Shown one piece after another: positions 47,240 to 59,860 of a stretch of DNA of 64,000 nt. The stretch comes from Phoenix dactylifera (taxonomy: Eukaryota; Streptophyta; Magnoliopsida; Arecales; Arecaceae). The notes under the pieces are model-generated. The model was not told the DNA's origin, made no database searches, and was given only the letters and a program-made list of their open reading frames with translations. Position 1 is the first letter of the stretch; each line of letters starts with the position of its first letter. The position numbers and the translations under genes were made by a program. Location: the NCBI RefSeq assembly GCF_009389715.1, contig NC_052392.1:29400592-29464591 (forward strand). The letters run 5' to 3'.

Positions 47240-47660
47240 GTACACAGAGTAGTTTTTTCTGAGGAATATCCTAGCACTCCGTTCTCGCCACACCCCCCAG
47301 CAAATAGCTGCAATCAGTTGGTCACCCACTTTTCTGAATGCTGGATTGAGTCTTTTGCGTCGCCACCCGGTCCAAAGATCAAAAAAATTTCGAGGCCAGC
47401 CCCTGATGATATTCAGCCGCAGTTTAATGGCAATCCAAATGCTACGGGTGAAGGGACACTTGGTGAAGAGGTGAGTGACAGTTTCATTTCTGGATCCACA
47501 AAGAATGCACCCGACTTGCAGATCATGCTTTCCTGGCCGATACCTCTCCAGTATGAATTAAGTTTGTTGCATAGAGCTAGCCATAGAAAAACTCACTCTT
47601 TCCTGGCCCGACAGCAGCCGGCCGAACGAAAGAAGGGACCACTAGTGACAATTACATAGC
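47240..47660 (-). mobile_element. LINE fragment, zinc-binding region after the RT
   Basis: On the minus strand, 47640-47480 encodes an HTGEVSARKA-like stretch and 47329-47270 encodes AICWGVWRERSARIF, the WxxWxERNxRIF pattern of the LINE zf-RVT region. Stops and shifts are present. It faces the fragment at 46930, so they are separate insertions. Confidence 0.6.
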
Positions 47661-47710
47661 TTCCTCCAAATTATCGATAGAATCAACAATATTCTCCTCT
47701 TCTAGGTTAG

Positions 47711-49328
47711 TTGATACACTTAGAAAAAATTATACTATTGGTCGCCGGGTGTGGCACACGACTGGCACCGCCATGGGCTGCCGACCATAGGGTGTCGCCG
47801 GCCGTGGACTGCCTGCTGCCGAGCACCCTCCCCCCTTCCCATCGGGAAGAAGGAAGAAGAGAGAGAGAAAAGGAGTTTTATTTGGTCTTATCTTTCCTTG
47901 TTCCTTATTTTTTTCTCTCTCCTCTCCCTAGTCTCTCTCTTCCTACTGGATTTTCTCTCTCTAGCTTGATCCAGGGAGATCATGGTTTGAGGACTGCTGG
48001 ATAGTCCTAGGGTGCTAGATACTGGTGGACCCTTTAGAGGCTTCTGAATTATCGGATATCTCAAATAATTTTTGATGTTGACCTGGATTTGTAGGAGAAC
48101 AATTTTTTGGGCAAGAAGACATTAGGCAAGGTTTTGCATACCCCTATTTGTAGATCATGGTGTGGACAAGTGATTGGTTTGTCTGGGTTGTCAGCAAAGA
48201 GGTAATAATCTTTATACGCCAACCTGCATGATATAAATATTTTTGTACCTATATATGTATGATATGCTATAATCCAGATAAGTAAGAAGCAAAAATAGTT
48301 CTATATTAATTTGTATTCTAATTGTATTTGCTTATAATTGGTATTATGATGGATGTATGTATGCGTATAACCTACACTAGTATAATCGGATTTATGGATG
48401 TGGTGCTCTAAACTAACCTTGTTACACTGGTTCGCCCTGTCATGGGCGGAAAATATGACTATGGTTAGTCTAAAGCTAGAAATAAAAATGGATTGATGTG
48501 TGGTTATGAACTGATTAAATGAACATGGACTTTGGTCCGTCTCATTATCATTGGTTTGCTTCATCATAGGCTCTAAGTATGATACTATTGGTTTGCCCGT
48601 CACAAGCTCTAAGTGTGACACTGTTGGTTTGCCCGTCACAGGCTCTAAGTGTGACACTATCGATTTACCCCATCACAAGCTCTAAGTGTGACACTATTGG
48701 TTTGCTCTCATGGGCTGAAAATGTGACCAAAATTTGGCCCAAAGACCGAAAGATAATTGATCCTGATCAAGTTAATAAGGAACGGAATGGAAAGCATTGA
48801 AAACACTAATAAAGATTATGAGATATCGTATGATATAACACTCTTGAGTGGCTAGATTTATATTAGTATCCGATGTGCATATTTATACTGATTATTCGAG
48901 CACTATTGATAGTCGGTTTGTGATTTTATGATATGTGCAATAATTTCTTATGATTTTCAAACTTATATTATTATTCTGTTGATGCGAATGTGTGGAGATT
49001 CTTACTGGGCTATAAAGCTCACCACCAATTCTTCTTTTTCTTTTTCAGAGTCGCAGGATGCATAAACTTGAACGAGATGGGCGCAGAGTTCGAGTGTCAG
49101 AGTCATCAGTTAGTTAGATATTTTGATATCGATGAACATTGAAGTTCTTGTAATTGAACCAATTTGATTATCTGGACATATTGGATTTATCTATTTGAAT
49201 TAATTAATTAATTATGAAATTATTGGATTTTGTTCATCTTAGGCCTTGCATGAACTTTTGGTCACTGCTCTAGGGCTCATGCGGTCGTGTCACGTGCCGG
49301 ATCCGGGTGCTAGTTTTGGGGTGTGACA
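47711..49328 (+). mobile_element. Probable solo LTR of a Gypsy-type element
   Basis: The right part ends with 'cggatccgggtgctagttttggggtgtgaca', close to the typical end of certain plant Gypsy LTRs. A small tandem array lies inside, and there are no coding domains. The left end is not certain, no target duplication was confirmed, and no second LTR is present. Confidence 0.4.
48569..48731. repeat. Minisatellite, about four copies of a ~36-bp unit
   Basis: 'gctctaagtgtgacactattggtttgcccgtcaca'-type units repeat head to tail with few changes, inside the probable Gypsy LTR. Confidence 0.9.
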
Positions 49329-49584
49329 ATTTTAAAGTTGAGTGAGTTGGAAATTGGCACTTTTATACTGTCATTGGAACTCTTTTTTCTGAGTTTCTAC
49401 TCTTCTCCAACTCTTTTCTGGTCTAAGCCTCTTCCTGTAACATTTTATTATGTACTTATTTCAGGCTCTTTGTAGCTAAATCGCTCTCTTCTCAAGGAGA
49501 CCATGTTTCTTCTTGCTTTGCCATCTTTCAAAATATATTACTAGTGCGCTTCATCTATTCTATATTGTTTTTATTAGGTTGGCA

Positions 49585-51198
49585 CACTACAGCAAAAAGA
49601 GGCGTTGGCAATGCTTTATATGGTCTTTACTGATGCTTATAAGTATCGGTAATTTTCTTTTCGATACTTCTAAAAGTGTCTCCAAAGCGTCGCTTATGTT
49701 AAAGTGGAGAACTAAATTGCCAATGCTTTTGGAAAGCGTTGGCAAAAATGGAAAGCTTTGTCGATGCTTTAAAGTGTCAGCAATAATAATTCTAACGACG
49801 CTTTAAAGTATTGTTAGAATTATTTTTTAAAAAAAATATTAAAGAAACCCTTTTTTTTTGGGGGGGGTGGTGTTCTGTAGAGAAAGATTAACATGAAATA
49901 CGTTCTCCATTACTGGTTCTTCTAATTACAACAACATGATTCTGCTTCTAATAGTATAAGAACAACAACATAGAAACAACAACAAATGCTCAATTTATTG
50001 ATTTTTTTTACGAATTACAATAGAAAATCTATTACAATAGGAATAGAAAGCATAAATGCAAATTACAAATTACAAATTACAGTAGAAATGGAAGCATCCC
50101 TGGGCCTTCATCTTCATCTTCATCTTGGTCTTCATCTTCTTCCTTTTCGAATCCCTGAAAACCCAGCTGCCAGCGAAAAGGATGAGAAGAAAAACCCAGA
50201 CAACCAACCTTCTCTACACTAATCCAAGAAAGAAAAAATCCCACATTCTCGAGTCATTCTGGATTGGAACCCTATGGAATCAAAATCACTTGCCAGATCC
50301 ATGCGATCAAGTAACAATTTAGGCCAAAAAATCCCATCTCATCTTTTTTTTTTAAATTCCCTCTCCTCTTTCAATCGAACACCAAATAGATCTAACAAAC
50401 ACCGAAAACCAAACGGAAAAAAAAATCTTACCGGAGATTTGAGGCTGAGGCCTGCGATCAAGTGGACCACCTTGAGTTGAACCCTAGGGGTTGGAGGCGA
50501 ACGATGAATGAAGAGAGCAGGAGAGAGATGTAGCGATGGCGGGGACCTCTGATCCTTGAATTCTTCTGTTATTTTAACCCCTTGCCTCCTTCTAGAAGAG
50601 AGATCGTGGATTGAGGCCGATGGGGAGATGATGGGTCGGAGTGCCCTAGAGCACCCTTCTCGATGGCGCAGGGTTGTCCCCATTGAGGGAGGGAGGGCAT
50701 GAAGGGGCAGAGGGCGCTGGGATGATGGTGGTCGGGTGAGGGTTAGGGTTTGTTCTTCGCGCGTGCGCGCGAGAGAGAGAAGGGTTGGGATCAGGAAGGA
50801 AAAAGGGAGGGTGTTGGCTTTATTGCTATTTTTGTCTATTAGGCCTCCGACGTCGCTTTAAAGCGTCGTTTTTGGGGAAGATTAGCCAATGATTAAGCCT
50901 CTGACGATGCTTTATAAAGCGCCGTCTTGGGAAAAGATTAGGCCGGAGATAATTAGGCCTCCGATGACACTTTTAAAAGCATCGCATTAGCTCACTCACT
51001 ATGGCTTCTCACGATGCTTTCTAAAGCGTCGTCTTGGGTAAAAAATGTTAGGAGGGTTTCCGACGATGCTTTTAAGCATCGTCAGATTGTGACGACATTT
51101 ATAAGCGTCGTCTAATCTGAATTTCTTCCGACACTATTAAAAAGCGTCGGTAAATTTTGGCGCGGTGCCCAAATTGCCGATGCTTGTTTCTTGTGTTG
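49585..51198. mobile_element. Non-autonomous CACTA (En/Spm) DNA transposon
   Basis: The left end reads CACTACAGCAAAAAGAGGCG. The right end, read inward, is CAACACAAGAAACAAGC, a decayed version of the same terminus. Both flanks carry many subterminal copies of a word around 'aaagcgtcg' / 'cgacgcttt' in both orientations (49600-49830 and 50840-51160), as expected for transposase binding arrays of CACTA elements. The flanking 3 bases are GCA and GCG, so the target duplication is imperfect. The 1.6-kb body has no transposase; its GC-rich middle (50100-50760) could be captured host DNA but was not recognised. Confidence 0.85.
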
Positions 51199-51199
51199 G

Positions 51200-51840
51200 C
51201 GGGTAAGAGTCGGGAAAACTCACTTTTGCTGTTGTGGCAGGTGTAGGTGCTGAAGCTGGTAGGAAACACTGCAATGGACAACAGAAACACGCATCATTCA
51301 AAGGTAAGTTCTGCTGGCCACGAGGAACTTTGGCAAACTCCAAAATAGGTGATCATGCAAAATGACAGTGCATTATCCAAAATCCACCAGGAACTAATCC
51401 CTGAGAATACCAGCTTGTTAGAGCTCAAGCCCAAGTCTCCCAATATGACCTGCAACTGACGAACCATTTCAGCGTTTCACCATTGGCCATGGTTCTGGCT
51501 GATGCACTCATAACATTGGAGGTGTTCTGGTTCTGCTTCTTATTTTTTTTGGGTATCCCTATCCTTTGTGCATTAGTGCTCTGTTTTGGAAACCGCAACA
51601 GTGGGTTTTTATTTGGTTCTGCAGGGCTGATTTTGATTTGTAGGTAATCTAAGATACCCATCTGATGATTGTTCTTGGATCATCTTTCTCATCTTTCTTT
51701 CAGTTGTTTTGAATGATTCAAATTTTGTTCATCCTTGACTTCGTTTATTGGCTGGGCTCAGGTCAGCTTTATTTAACTGTTGCAATTGTATCCAACAACT
51801 ATCAAAGAATCTCTTTCAAGGATAATGTGTTGCTTTCAGA
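51200..51840. other. Intergenic, no gene recognised
   Basis: Between the CACTA element and the LINE RNase H fragment. No coding or repeat structure that I can name. Confidence 0.4.
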
Positions 51841-52080
51841 ATTTTTGTAGCATATAACAAACCTTCGCATACTGCACGAAGTTCTACCATAGAGACTGTA
51901 GTATCAACCAATCTAACTCCATCTGCTGCAACCAAAGCTCCACTTGTGTTCCTGACAATATAACTAGCTTCATCCCAATCACCTCCATTCAGAACACTAC
52001 CATCAAAATTAATCTTGAGTAAACTAGAGAGTGGTGACTCCTAAGTGAAATAAATCCTCTAAGGAGGTGCAGAACCTACA
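51840..52080 (-). mobile_element. LINE RNase H fragment (duplication copy A)
   Basis: The minus strand encodes LLKINFDGSVLN, then IVRNTSGALVAAD and VELRAVCEGL. These are the KxNFDGxxx, xIRDxxGxxxxA and xELxAxxxGL motifs of plant LINE RNase H domains. Sequence from 51903 rightwards is repeated at 58507, so this fragment was already present when the segment duplicated. Confidence 0.7.
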
Positions 52081-53194
52081 AACAAAGAGCCACAGTTTTT
52101 CCAGCCATCAAGGCCTGGGTAGTAACATTAATGTATTCCCATGCCTGGGTAGAAGCTATATAAGATATTAAAATTTCCTCTAATTGCTGGCTATCTCTAC
52201 CTGATCTCTCTAATAATATGTAGAAAATCCTCCAAACAAAGTATAGATATGGTTGAAGCATTAGAGATCGGGGCCATTCTCCAAATCTAGGTCGTCCATA
52301 TGCAGTGCAAAGCAACACGAGAATTGGATTCCTCTCCAAGTCATGGTATATATAGGTCAAAGTGATTAGGAAATTTTCATAGCCAATCAAAGTATCTATG
52401 CTGAGCAGCTAATGGGTGTGGAAGACTTTCATTTCTTTCTTTTTCCGAGGGGAAAGGAGACAAATGGGCAGTCATCCGTACTAGTCACCTGAAATTTTTA
52501 CTAATGAAGAAGCAAAGGTTTAATATGCAATCTAGGGTGACTAAGGAAAGAATTTACATGATAAGAGTAGAAGATAGAAACCCAATGAGCCTGCAGAAGT
52601 CTCATAAATATAACTCAAAATAGAAAGCACAGCAAGGAGAAGAAATAAAGAGACTCCGAGAGTGCCCATTCAACTAGCTCATGCAGCATAAGAGGATCCT
52701 GGGATCATTACGCTGCTGAATTTTTCCATTATTATCTCCTTTTGTAAGACCGCAGTGAAAGACACAGCAAAGTAGCAGGGCTTCTTGTGAGAACCCGTGC
52801 AGGCATGTGTTTAGTCCCACATCGGTTATTCGTTGGGTAGATCTTAGGTACTTATACGGAATCAAGTAATCCAAATAATACATTTCGTCTAGCCATTTAA
52901 GTTGTTACAAACAGTAACAGAGCGAACTCGGTCCATAGTTCTGAGTTGTTACACTTCTTCTCATTCAGAGAGAGACAAATAATCAGAATCCAGCAACAGC
53001 ACAAAAAAGGCATCGTTCATGCTCATCTGAAGAAGAAACACCTGATCCTATAATCTTGTTGATATATTCCCATAGTTTGTCAAACCCAAGAATGGTCTTA
53101 TGATCAAAAAGAATAGACCAGTTGTTAACCAATTAAGTTAATAGGAGAAAAAAAAGTGGATGGTTCCCTCAAACAAAAAAAGAGGATGATGGGA

Positions 53195-53252
53195 GCGTTG
53201 CATTGACTTCTGGTTTCAGGCGTATCAATAAAGTAAGAACCAAATGGGAATA
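53195..53252 (+). pseudogene. 3'-end remnant of a DUF1262 gene (copy A)
   Basis: The stretch encodes FRRINKVRTKWE followed by TAA and aligns with the C-terminus FRHTNKIRTKWE of the intact gene at 54809-56066. Only the last ~50 bases survive. It marks an older DUF1262 gene immediately upstream. Confidence 0.8.
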
Positions 53253-53388
53253 AATAAAATTTACCATCTGGATTATTCCAATATCCCATGCGGGTCATGT
53301 TTGTTTATACGGTATTTCCTATGTAAGTCAATGCGGATTTTTTCTATGATATAGCTGGTTTTATTATATGGCATGGAGGTATACTCTC

Positions 53389-54344
53389 TTTTTTTTTTTG
53401 ATAAAAATGGCCTTTCATATAGCTCTTACGTGGGTACAGCCTGCCAAGTCAGAGAAAATAAAATGATGCAACGAAGAAGAAAGCCTAGTGGCACAAGTCT
53501 AGATAAACTCTAGTCCAGAGTACCGAGCAACGTAGGAGGCAACCAAGTCTGCTGCTCTGTTTGCCTCCCGATACACATGCGCTGCCTGAAATGATACCAT
53601 CTCTCCGACCAGTCTGCGAGTCTCACTCATCAATGGGTGGCAATTCCCATATCGATCCACTTCTTGTATCCAATCAATCACTATCGATGAGTCCCCCTCG
53701 AGATGTACCCTGTCTGTACCAAGCACCCGCCTTGCATAAGAGATACCCTTCCATGCTGCCCGGAGCTCCGTCTCAATGACAGTCGAACCGGGAGTATGCC
53801 GACTTCCCGCCACCACCAGTGTGCCACAGTGGTCTCTAATCACAAACCCCAATCCTCCATGTGCTCCATCCGCCGACACGCCACCATGAAAGTTCACTTT
53901 GAGATGACCAAGGGATGGGGGCACCCAAAAGAAAAGGGCAAACCTGGGCACTATAATAGCGGAACGGGTGTCCCAGATGTCTCTTATCATCTCAGAGGAA
54001 CTAGATGCAGCAGCTGTGGTGATCTCCGCCGCATGATGAAAGGCCCTGTCAACCATTGTCCACGGAGCCAACACCCTGCTTTCGAAGAGTCGGGCATTCC
54101 TGTCCAACTATATGTGGTAAGCGAGATACACCCTCCTGATCCCCTCCTCAACTGTGTCTGGTCTCCTCATGGACTCTCTCAAGTAATGCAACAGATCCTC
54201 CACTGACTGTGGGTAGGGCATAGAAGACCTCTTCCAAATCTGTATAGCCCTGGGGCATCTAAGGATGACATGGGTGGTGGTCTCCTCAATATCCGGGCAG
54301 GTCTCACAATGCGGGGCGACCTGAACTCCACGTCCAGCTAACAT
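53389..54344 (-). mobile_element. 5'-truncated LINE in duplication copy A
   Basis: Minus strand: T-run at 53389-53399 (poly-A tail), RNase H (LKVNFHGGVSADGAHGG; FVIRDHCGTLV; ETELRAAWKGI; AAHVYREANRAADLVAS) at 54107-53499, and the zinc-binding region (CETCPDIEETTTHVILRCP) at 54416-54108. The reading frame between the two is broken. Copy B lacks the insert, which gives near-exact borders. No clear target duplication is visible. Confidence 0.9.
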
Positions 54345-54601
54345 CCTCCAAGGATTTGGATAATTTTTGGTCAAAGAATTAAAATGCTTTGGGCCCTGCC
54401 TTGTCATTATATTCAATCATCTTCAAAATTATAAAAATAACTAATGCACAAAACTTTGCGACCAGACTCTGCTTAGAAAAAGATAGAAAAGGCAACGTGT
54501 TCAAACAAGCTCGTAGATCCAGAATTATTAAAATAATTAACATATAACCTTAAGAAACCTCGGCGGACGGCAACGTGATAGCCACCTAGGCATCCTGACC
54601 T

Positions 54602-54609
54602 CTATATAT
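54602..54609 (+). promoter_or_regulatory. Possible TATA box of DUF1262 gene A
   Basis: CTATATAT lies in a block ('atagccacctaggcatcctgacctctatatatg') kept in all three upstream copies (46330, 54580, 62905). Conservation among paralogues supports but does not prove a promoter role. Confidence 0.35.
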
Positions 54610-54808
54610 GAATTAAAAAGAATTCAACTTTCAAACCTGCGGAAGCTTCCTCCAAAACTCACGAAGTTGAAGCTTCCAAGTAACATCAATTTAAGAGGGA
54701 GCCGGAGAGAAAAAAAATAAAAAAAAAGACTCTTGAGTGGCTATATAGGGTTTTAACTTTTCAATGACCTGCAAGGCTGTAAACGGAGGCAAAAGGCGAA
54801 GAGAAAAA

Positions 54809-56066
54809 ATGTATGCCGCAAGGCTACTTTCGGTCTTCAAGAACTCCCCCGATGCCGGCCTCCAACCGCCACCCGAGGGTCCGAACTCAGGCTATCTTGT
54901 TCTTCAGGATGAAGGGCCGGAAATGGCTGAGCCAACATGCTGTTGGGGCTTGTGCAAAGATACACGAGTCCGGGATCTCCCGTTCCCCCAGAACAGGATC
55001 CTCACCATCGAATACACGGAGTCAAATGGACAGAGCACTTGGACTTACACAGAAGTAGTTATCTTCGTCCCGGTTATGGATCAACCACTCTCATCAAATC
55101 GTTACTACGTCATCCTTGTTAAAGGAAAGCATAAGGGGTACCATCATTTATATTTTCTCAACTTTTATTCCAAACTTCTTCTTGACATGAATTCCAGTTT
55201 CTAAACACAATGATGCAATGAAATTTTGCAGGAAGGCGTTAACATGCTCAAAAGAGGAGGACAAGACAACATGCTGCTTCTGCCGCTGTGTAAAGGATGT
55301 GAAACCGAAGCCTTTTGATCATAGGAACATCTACCAACAAATGGAGATCGTGGGCAAGAAAGGTTCCTTCACTGCCAAGTCCGTAGCTTCTGATGGGTAC
55401 CCTCCCTGGTTGCTGAGAAGAAAGTATTGGAAGGTCTATGCTTCGAAGCCTAATAATTATAGCTTAAGCGAGGCTTCTGGAAGGAACAAATCCATGCAGG
55501 CACGACCGCCCGAATTGCACTTCACAATATCTGCCATGAACTCTCCTAAGATAGCTGTCGGGAAATGGTACATTCCTTTTGTGTTTGTGAAGGAAAACGG
55601 GAGCTTCGAAGAACAAATGAAGCTTTCTATGTTCTACGAGATGAGTTTAGAGCAATACTGGGAAGAGGTATACACATGCGAGAATTTGTACGGCGAAAGG
55701 AAGGTTGTGGAAGTGAATTCTAGTGTTCGGGCGGAAATGGTTTTGTTGAATGGTAGGGAAGCCAAGCAAGATGTTGACCGGGGTGTTGATGGAGTGCTGT
55801 GGTTTAAGCCTCTCGACTCCATGGAAGGAGGGATAGGGTTGAGTTCGGCGATATGGGAGAGGATGAGGTGGGAGGAGAATAGGGAAGGATGGGTTGCTGG
55901 TGAGGAGAAGGTAGAGAGGGTGGAGGAATATGGAGGGGTGAATGGGTGGAGGAAGTTTGGTTGTTATGTGTTGGTGGAGAGATTTGCTTTGAAGAGGATG
56001 GATGGGAGCTTGGCCTTAATCTTTGATTTCAGACACACCAACAAAATTAGGACCAAGTGGGAGTGA
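54809..56066 (+). CDS. DUF1262 family protein, gene A
   Basis: Exons 54809-55137 and 55232-56066 join across a 94-bp GT-AG intron to 387 codons; the junction rebuilds GGG and reads KGKHKGKALTCSKEED. DUF1262 hallmarks: N-terminal RLLSVFKNSPDAGLQPPPEG and GYLVLQDE, then FVPVMDQPLSSNRYYVI, the Cys-rich CSKEEDKTTCCFCRCVKDVKP, RNIYQQMEI, the KSVASDGYPPWLLRRKYWKV block, LSEASG, GKWYIPFVFVKE and LEQYWEEVYTCEN. The cysteines suggest metal binding or disulfides. The family is plant-specific and its function is unknown to me. No signal peptide or membrane span is evident. The start at 54809 fits the usual MYxxRxLS beginning; an in-frame ATG at 54764 would add 15 residues. A second copy lies at 63133. 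Confidence 0.92.
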
Positions 56067-57550
56067 GTCTTTTTGATCCCTTACAATCCAGGCCTACTAC
56101 CTGAGCATTCCTGGTTCTTACTATTAGAACTATTTCTTCTTTGTTTTCTATGCTAGGTATTGTTTAATAACATGAACCGGTGGTCCAAAATCCAGTGCAA
56201 TACGGTCTTTCATTTGGTATTTGGTGTTTCAGTTGCATGTAAAAATGATCTGGCTTGCTGCTTGTGTTATTGGTGCTTGAAAGTGTAATGGTATACAGAT
56301 AGTGGTTTGATCAATATTACCTGGTTCTATTGCTTCGCTCGGTGGTTTGTGTTTATAATTCAAAATTTGCTATTGACCAACAAAATTGATTCCCTGGAGA
56401 TGGGCTTTAAAAATACAATTTGAATATGCCTCAAGTCATTTTTTTGGATTCAATCTTTGGGTTACTCCAAATTTAAACGGGGCATCTATTATTATATGTT
56501 AAAATCTTTTTGGACCTGGGCACGTTTGACTATGGGCAGGCCTTGGTCCTATACATGAATTTATTAAACTAAAGTGAGGCTATGACCATCTAATCGGAAC
56601 TCAGGCTTAATCTAGATTTTGGCATGGAGGCTCAAAGATGGATTTGTTAATGTTTTCAAATAATCACTTTGTTATATCAGGGCAATTCTCGCTATATTTG
56701 CATGAATGATTCTGTTTGTATTTCAAAGTGGATTTTGCAGAAAAATATATTCTATAATCAATTTTGCAAGAAAGGAACAGATTTTTTTCAGTCCCATCCA
56801 GATTTAACCTGTCCAAGACCAAATTACATCTTCTATATGCAACAACGTATATTCTCAAAATGGTCGCCAAAATATGCTATGCCAGGAATCATGCTCATCT
56901 CAATGAGGTAAGCTTGACAAGGTGTGGGAGGCTGTTGGGGAAAGGAGAAGCAGTGATAATAATGTTGAGGTGGGCCTTATGGGCAAGGTTGACATCCTAG
57001 ATTATAGAAGAGATGAGAGAGGTCGAATATATGTGACAGCCCACAAGGGCAGGGGAGGGATGGCGATGTTTGTGAAGGAGCTGGAGTGGTAAGATTGGCA
57101 GAGAAAGGGGAGGCAAGTGGTGCTCTTATAGTTCGGGAAAGGGAAAGAGGAGTTGGATAATGTGATGAGCGGGGACTGGGAGAAGGGTTTTGATGGGCAT
57201 AGTGGATGTTGGGTTGACGAAGAGGCCACAGTATCTACGAGGAGGTACGTGTGGTAGCGACTCGGGTAGGGGAACACAAAGATGTGGAGGTGGACACATC
57301 ATTTGCCCTGATACACATATGTACATGAAATATATCATAATCAATACATAATTTATGTGTTGTAGACTAGATACAATTAATACTCTAGTTCACATTTTAC
57401 TCAGTATCTAATACACATAATATGCTACTTGATATACACTTATATTTTTTTGTCAAACTAATTCTAGTCCTTATTGCATATTTTATTGTTATCACAATTA
57501 TGTTCATTGCCTAGTCCTCCTATGCAAACTAAATGAACTAGTATGGGATA
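56067..57550. other. Downstream of DUF1262 gene A; no gene recognised
   Basis: AT-rich DNA; the first part should hold the 3' UTR. 57002-57340 is purine-rich on the plus strand without recognisable coding. Confidence 0.4.
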
Positions 57551-57551
57551 T

Positions 57552-57612
57552 ATATATATTATTAATATATATATATATATATTAATAATATATATATATA
57601 TTAATAATATAA
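57552..57612. repeat. AT-rich palindromic repeat
   Basis: Alternating (TA)n and 'attaataat' blocks form an almost perfectly self-complementary stretch able to extrude as a cruciform. Likely microsatellite-derived. Confidence 0.8.
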
Positions 57613-57794
57613 AACTACGGTATGAAGATGCTTAATTTTTATCATTCAATATTACAATACCTCCTCATATTCCTAGGCAGCATTGAATGACGAAGGCCAC
57701 ACTAGTAACTTCTCCAAAATCTAGATGTAGTTTCTTGTTAAGGCTAAGAATGATGTACCAGTGAGGGGTCCTCAAAATTTCACCATGATATCAA

Positions 57795-58503
57795 TTACAA
57801 AAGAATCAATCTCAAAAAATGCAGAGAAAAAGAAGATACTGAAAAGAGGATCTTGACTAAGAGAAAACTGCCCTCGGATGCAGAAGTGCCAATGATCTCA
57901 GTCGCATGCAGAAGCGTTCTGTTTGCTACCACCCTTGGATGATATCGACCGTCCTCGAATACTTGGGCATTCCGGTCCAACCAACAGTGGTAGGCCAAGT
58001 AAGCCGCATAGGTCCCTCTTTTCTCAAGCTCGGGTCTCCGCACCAACGCCTCTAAGAAGCAAAGGAGCTCCTCAATGGATGTCCACCCCCACCCTTGGCC
58101 AACCGCGGCGCACTCCCAGACCTTCCTAGCCCTCGGACATTTGATAAGAGCATAGTAACTGGACTCCTTCGTCTCCGGGTACGCCACACACTCTAATGGA
58201 ATCCTCATCCCCCGACTCACTAGCACGCCTCTAATCGGCAGACATTCCCATGCCACCTTCCAGAGAAATAGGACAATACGGTGGTGAATGTGCATCCTCT
58301 ATATCCATCCTCCATCGATCTGCCGTACCCGAGGCCTAACAACTATCTCAGAGATGTCCCGGGTCTACACTACTGATCTCCCGGTCATGCCCTATACTCT
58401 CTTGTCCCCTATCTCCCCATCATCGATCACCAGGGACAGAACCCGCTCAACAAGCTGCTCCCAAACATTCGCCTGATTACGGGGGTGAATGCGCATCCTC
58501 TAC
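57795..58503 (-). mobile_element. LINE fragment at the left border of duplication copy B
   Basis: The minus strand from 58295 encodes MHIHHRIVLFLWKVAWECLPIR, a CVAYPETKESSYYALIKCPRARKVW zinc-binding stretch (first Cys in place but motif degraded) and YLAYHCWLDRNAQVF, the zf-RVT region of a LINE. The phrase 'gtgaatg.gcatcctcta' occurs at both 58286 and 58485, so part is duplicated. It ends exactly where homology to copy A begins. Confidence 0.7.
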
Positions 58504-59809
58504 AGAATCAACCAATCTAACTCCAATCTGCTGCAACAAAAGCTCCACTTGTGTTCCTTATAATAAAACTAGCTCCATCCCAATCACCTCTAATCAGAAC
58601 ACTATCATCAAAATTAATCTTGAGTAAACTAGAGAGTGGTGGCTCCTTAGTGAAATAAATCCTCTAAGGAAGTGCAGAACCTACAAACAAAGAGCCACAG
58701 TTTTTCCAGCTATCAAGGCCTGGGTAGTAACATTAATGTATTCCTATGCCTAGGTAGAAGCTATATAAGATATTAAAATTGCCTCTAATTGCTGGCTATC
58801 TCTACCTGATCTCTCTCTAATAATATGTCGAAAATCCTCCAAAGAAAGTATAGATATAGTTGAAGCATTAGAGACCGGGGCCCTTCTCCAAATCTAGGTC
58901 GTCCATATGCAGTGCAAAACAACACGAGAATTGGATTCCTCTCCAAGTCATGACATAGGTCAAAGTGATTAGGAAATTTTCATAGCCAATCAAAGTATCT
59001 ATGCTGAACAGCTAATGGGTGGAAGACTTTCATTTCTTTCTTTTTCCGAGGGGAAAGGAGACAAATGGGCAGTCGTCCCTACTAGTCACCAGAAGTTTTT
59101 ACTAATGAAGAAGCAAAGGACGTTTAATATACAAGCTAGGGTGACTAAGGAAAAAATTTACACGATAAGAGTAGAAGATAGAAACCCAATGAGCCTGCAA
59201 AGTCTCATAAATATTACTCAAACTAGAAAGCACAACAAGGAGAAGAAATAAAGAGACTCTGAGAGTGCCCATTCAACAAGCTCATGCAGCATAAAAGGAT
59301 CCTGGGATCATTACGCTGCTGAATTCTTCCATCATTATCTACTTTTGTGAGACCAAAGTCAAAGACGTAGTAAAGTAGCAGAGCTTCTTGTGAGGACTTA
59401 GACAGGTGTGTGTTTAGTCTCACATCGGTTATTCTCTGGATAAATCTTGGATACTTATATGGGATCAAGAAATCCAAATAATACTTTTCGGTTAGCCATT
59501 TTGGGTGAGATCCTAAGTTGTTACAAATAGTATCAGAGCAAACTCGGCCCATTGTCCTGGATTGTTATACTTCTTCTCATTCAGAGAGAAATAAATAATC
59601 AGAATCCAGCAACAGCACAAAAAAAAAGGCATCATTCATGCTCATCTGAAGGAGAAAACGTCATCCTCTAATCTTTTTGATATATTCCCACAGTTTGTCA
59701 AAACGAAGAATGGTCTTATGATCAAAAAGAATAGACAGTTGTTAACCAATTAAGTTAATAGGAGAAAAAACAGTGGATGGTTCCCTCAAACAAAAAAAGA
59801 GGATGATGG

Positions 59810-59860
59810 AAGCCTGGTTTCAGACGTATCAATAAAGTAAGAACCAAATGGGAATAAATA
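59810..59860 (+). pseudogene. 3'-end remnant of a DUF1262 gene (copy B)
   Basis: Same remnant as 53195-53252 (…FRRINKVRTKWE-stop), carried by the segmental duplication. Confidence 0.75.

Larger units (their letters stand above)
51903..56066. repeat. Segmental duplication, copy A
   Basis: Collinear with 58507-64000 once the LINE here (53389-54344) and the Copia element there (60123-62790) are left out. The shared order is LINE RNase H scrap, ~1.3 kb of non-coding DNA, DUF1262 3'-end remnant, DUF1262 promoter and DUF1262 gene. Similarity is very high throughout, with small indels. The right limit may extend past 56066, but copy B is cut by the window end. Confidence 0.92.

Noticed and set aside
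47711..49328. Complete Gypsy element
   Set aside because: No second LTR and no coding domain could be found; at most a solo LTR.
50339..50683. 114-codon minus-strand frame inside the CACTA element as a captured gene
   Set aside because: Pro/Ser/Arg-rich composition only; no motif recognised, so it is only mentioned as a possibility.
52432..52620. Shared open frame in both duplication copies (also 59015-59251) as a gene
   Set aside because: The two copies differ by frame-changing indels and the translated sequence has no recognised motif; shared only because the DNA is duplicated.
54764..54808. Upstream in-frame ATG as the start of DUF1262 gene A
   Set aside because: The added 15 residues are not part of the family N-terminus, and the corresponding position in gene B (63088) does not keep the ATG, reading 'ggataacctgcaagg' there.
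57002..57344. Minus-strand frames rich in Pro and Ser downstream of DUF1262 gene A
   Set aside because: No motif, no start context, and two overlapping frames; composition-driven.
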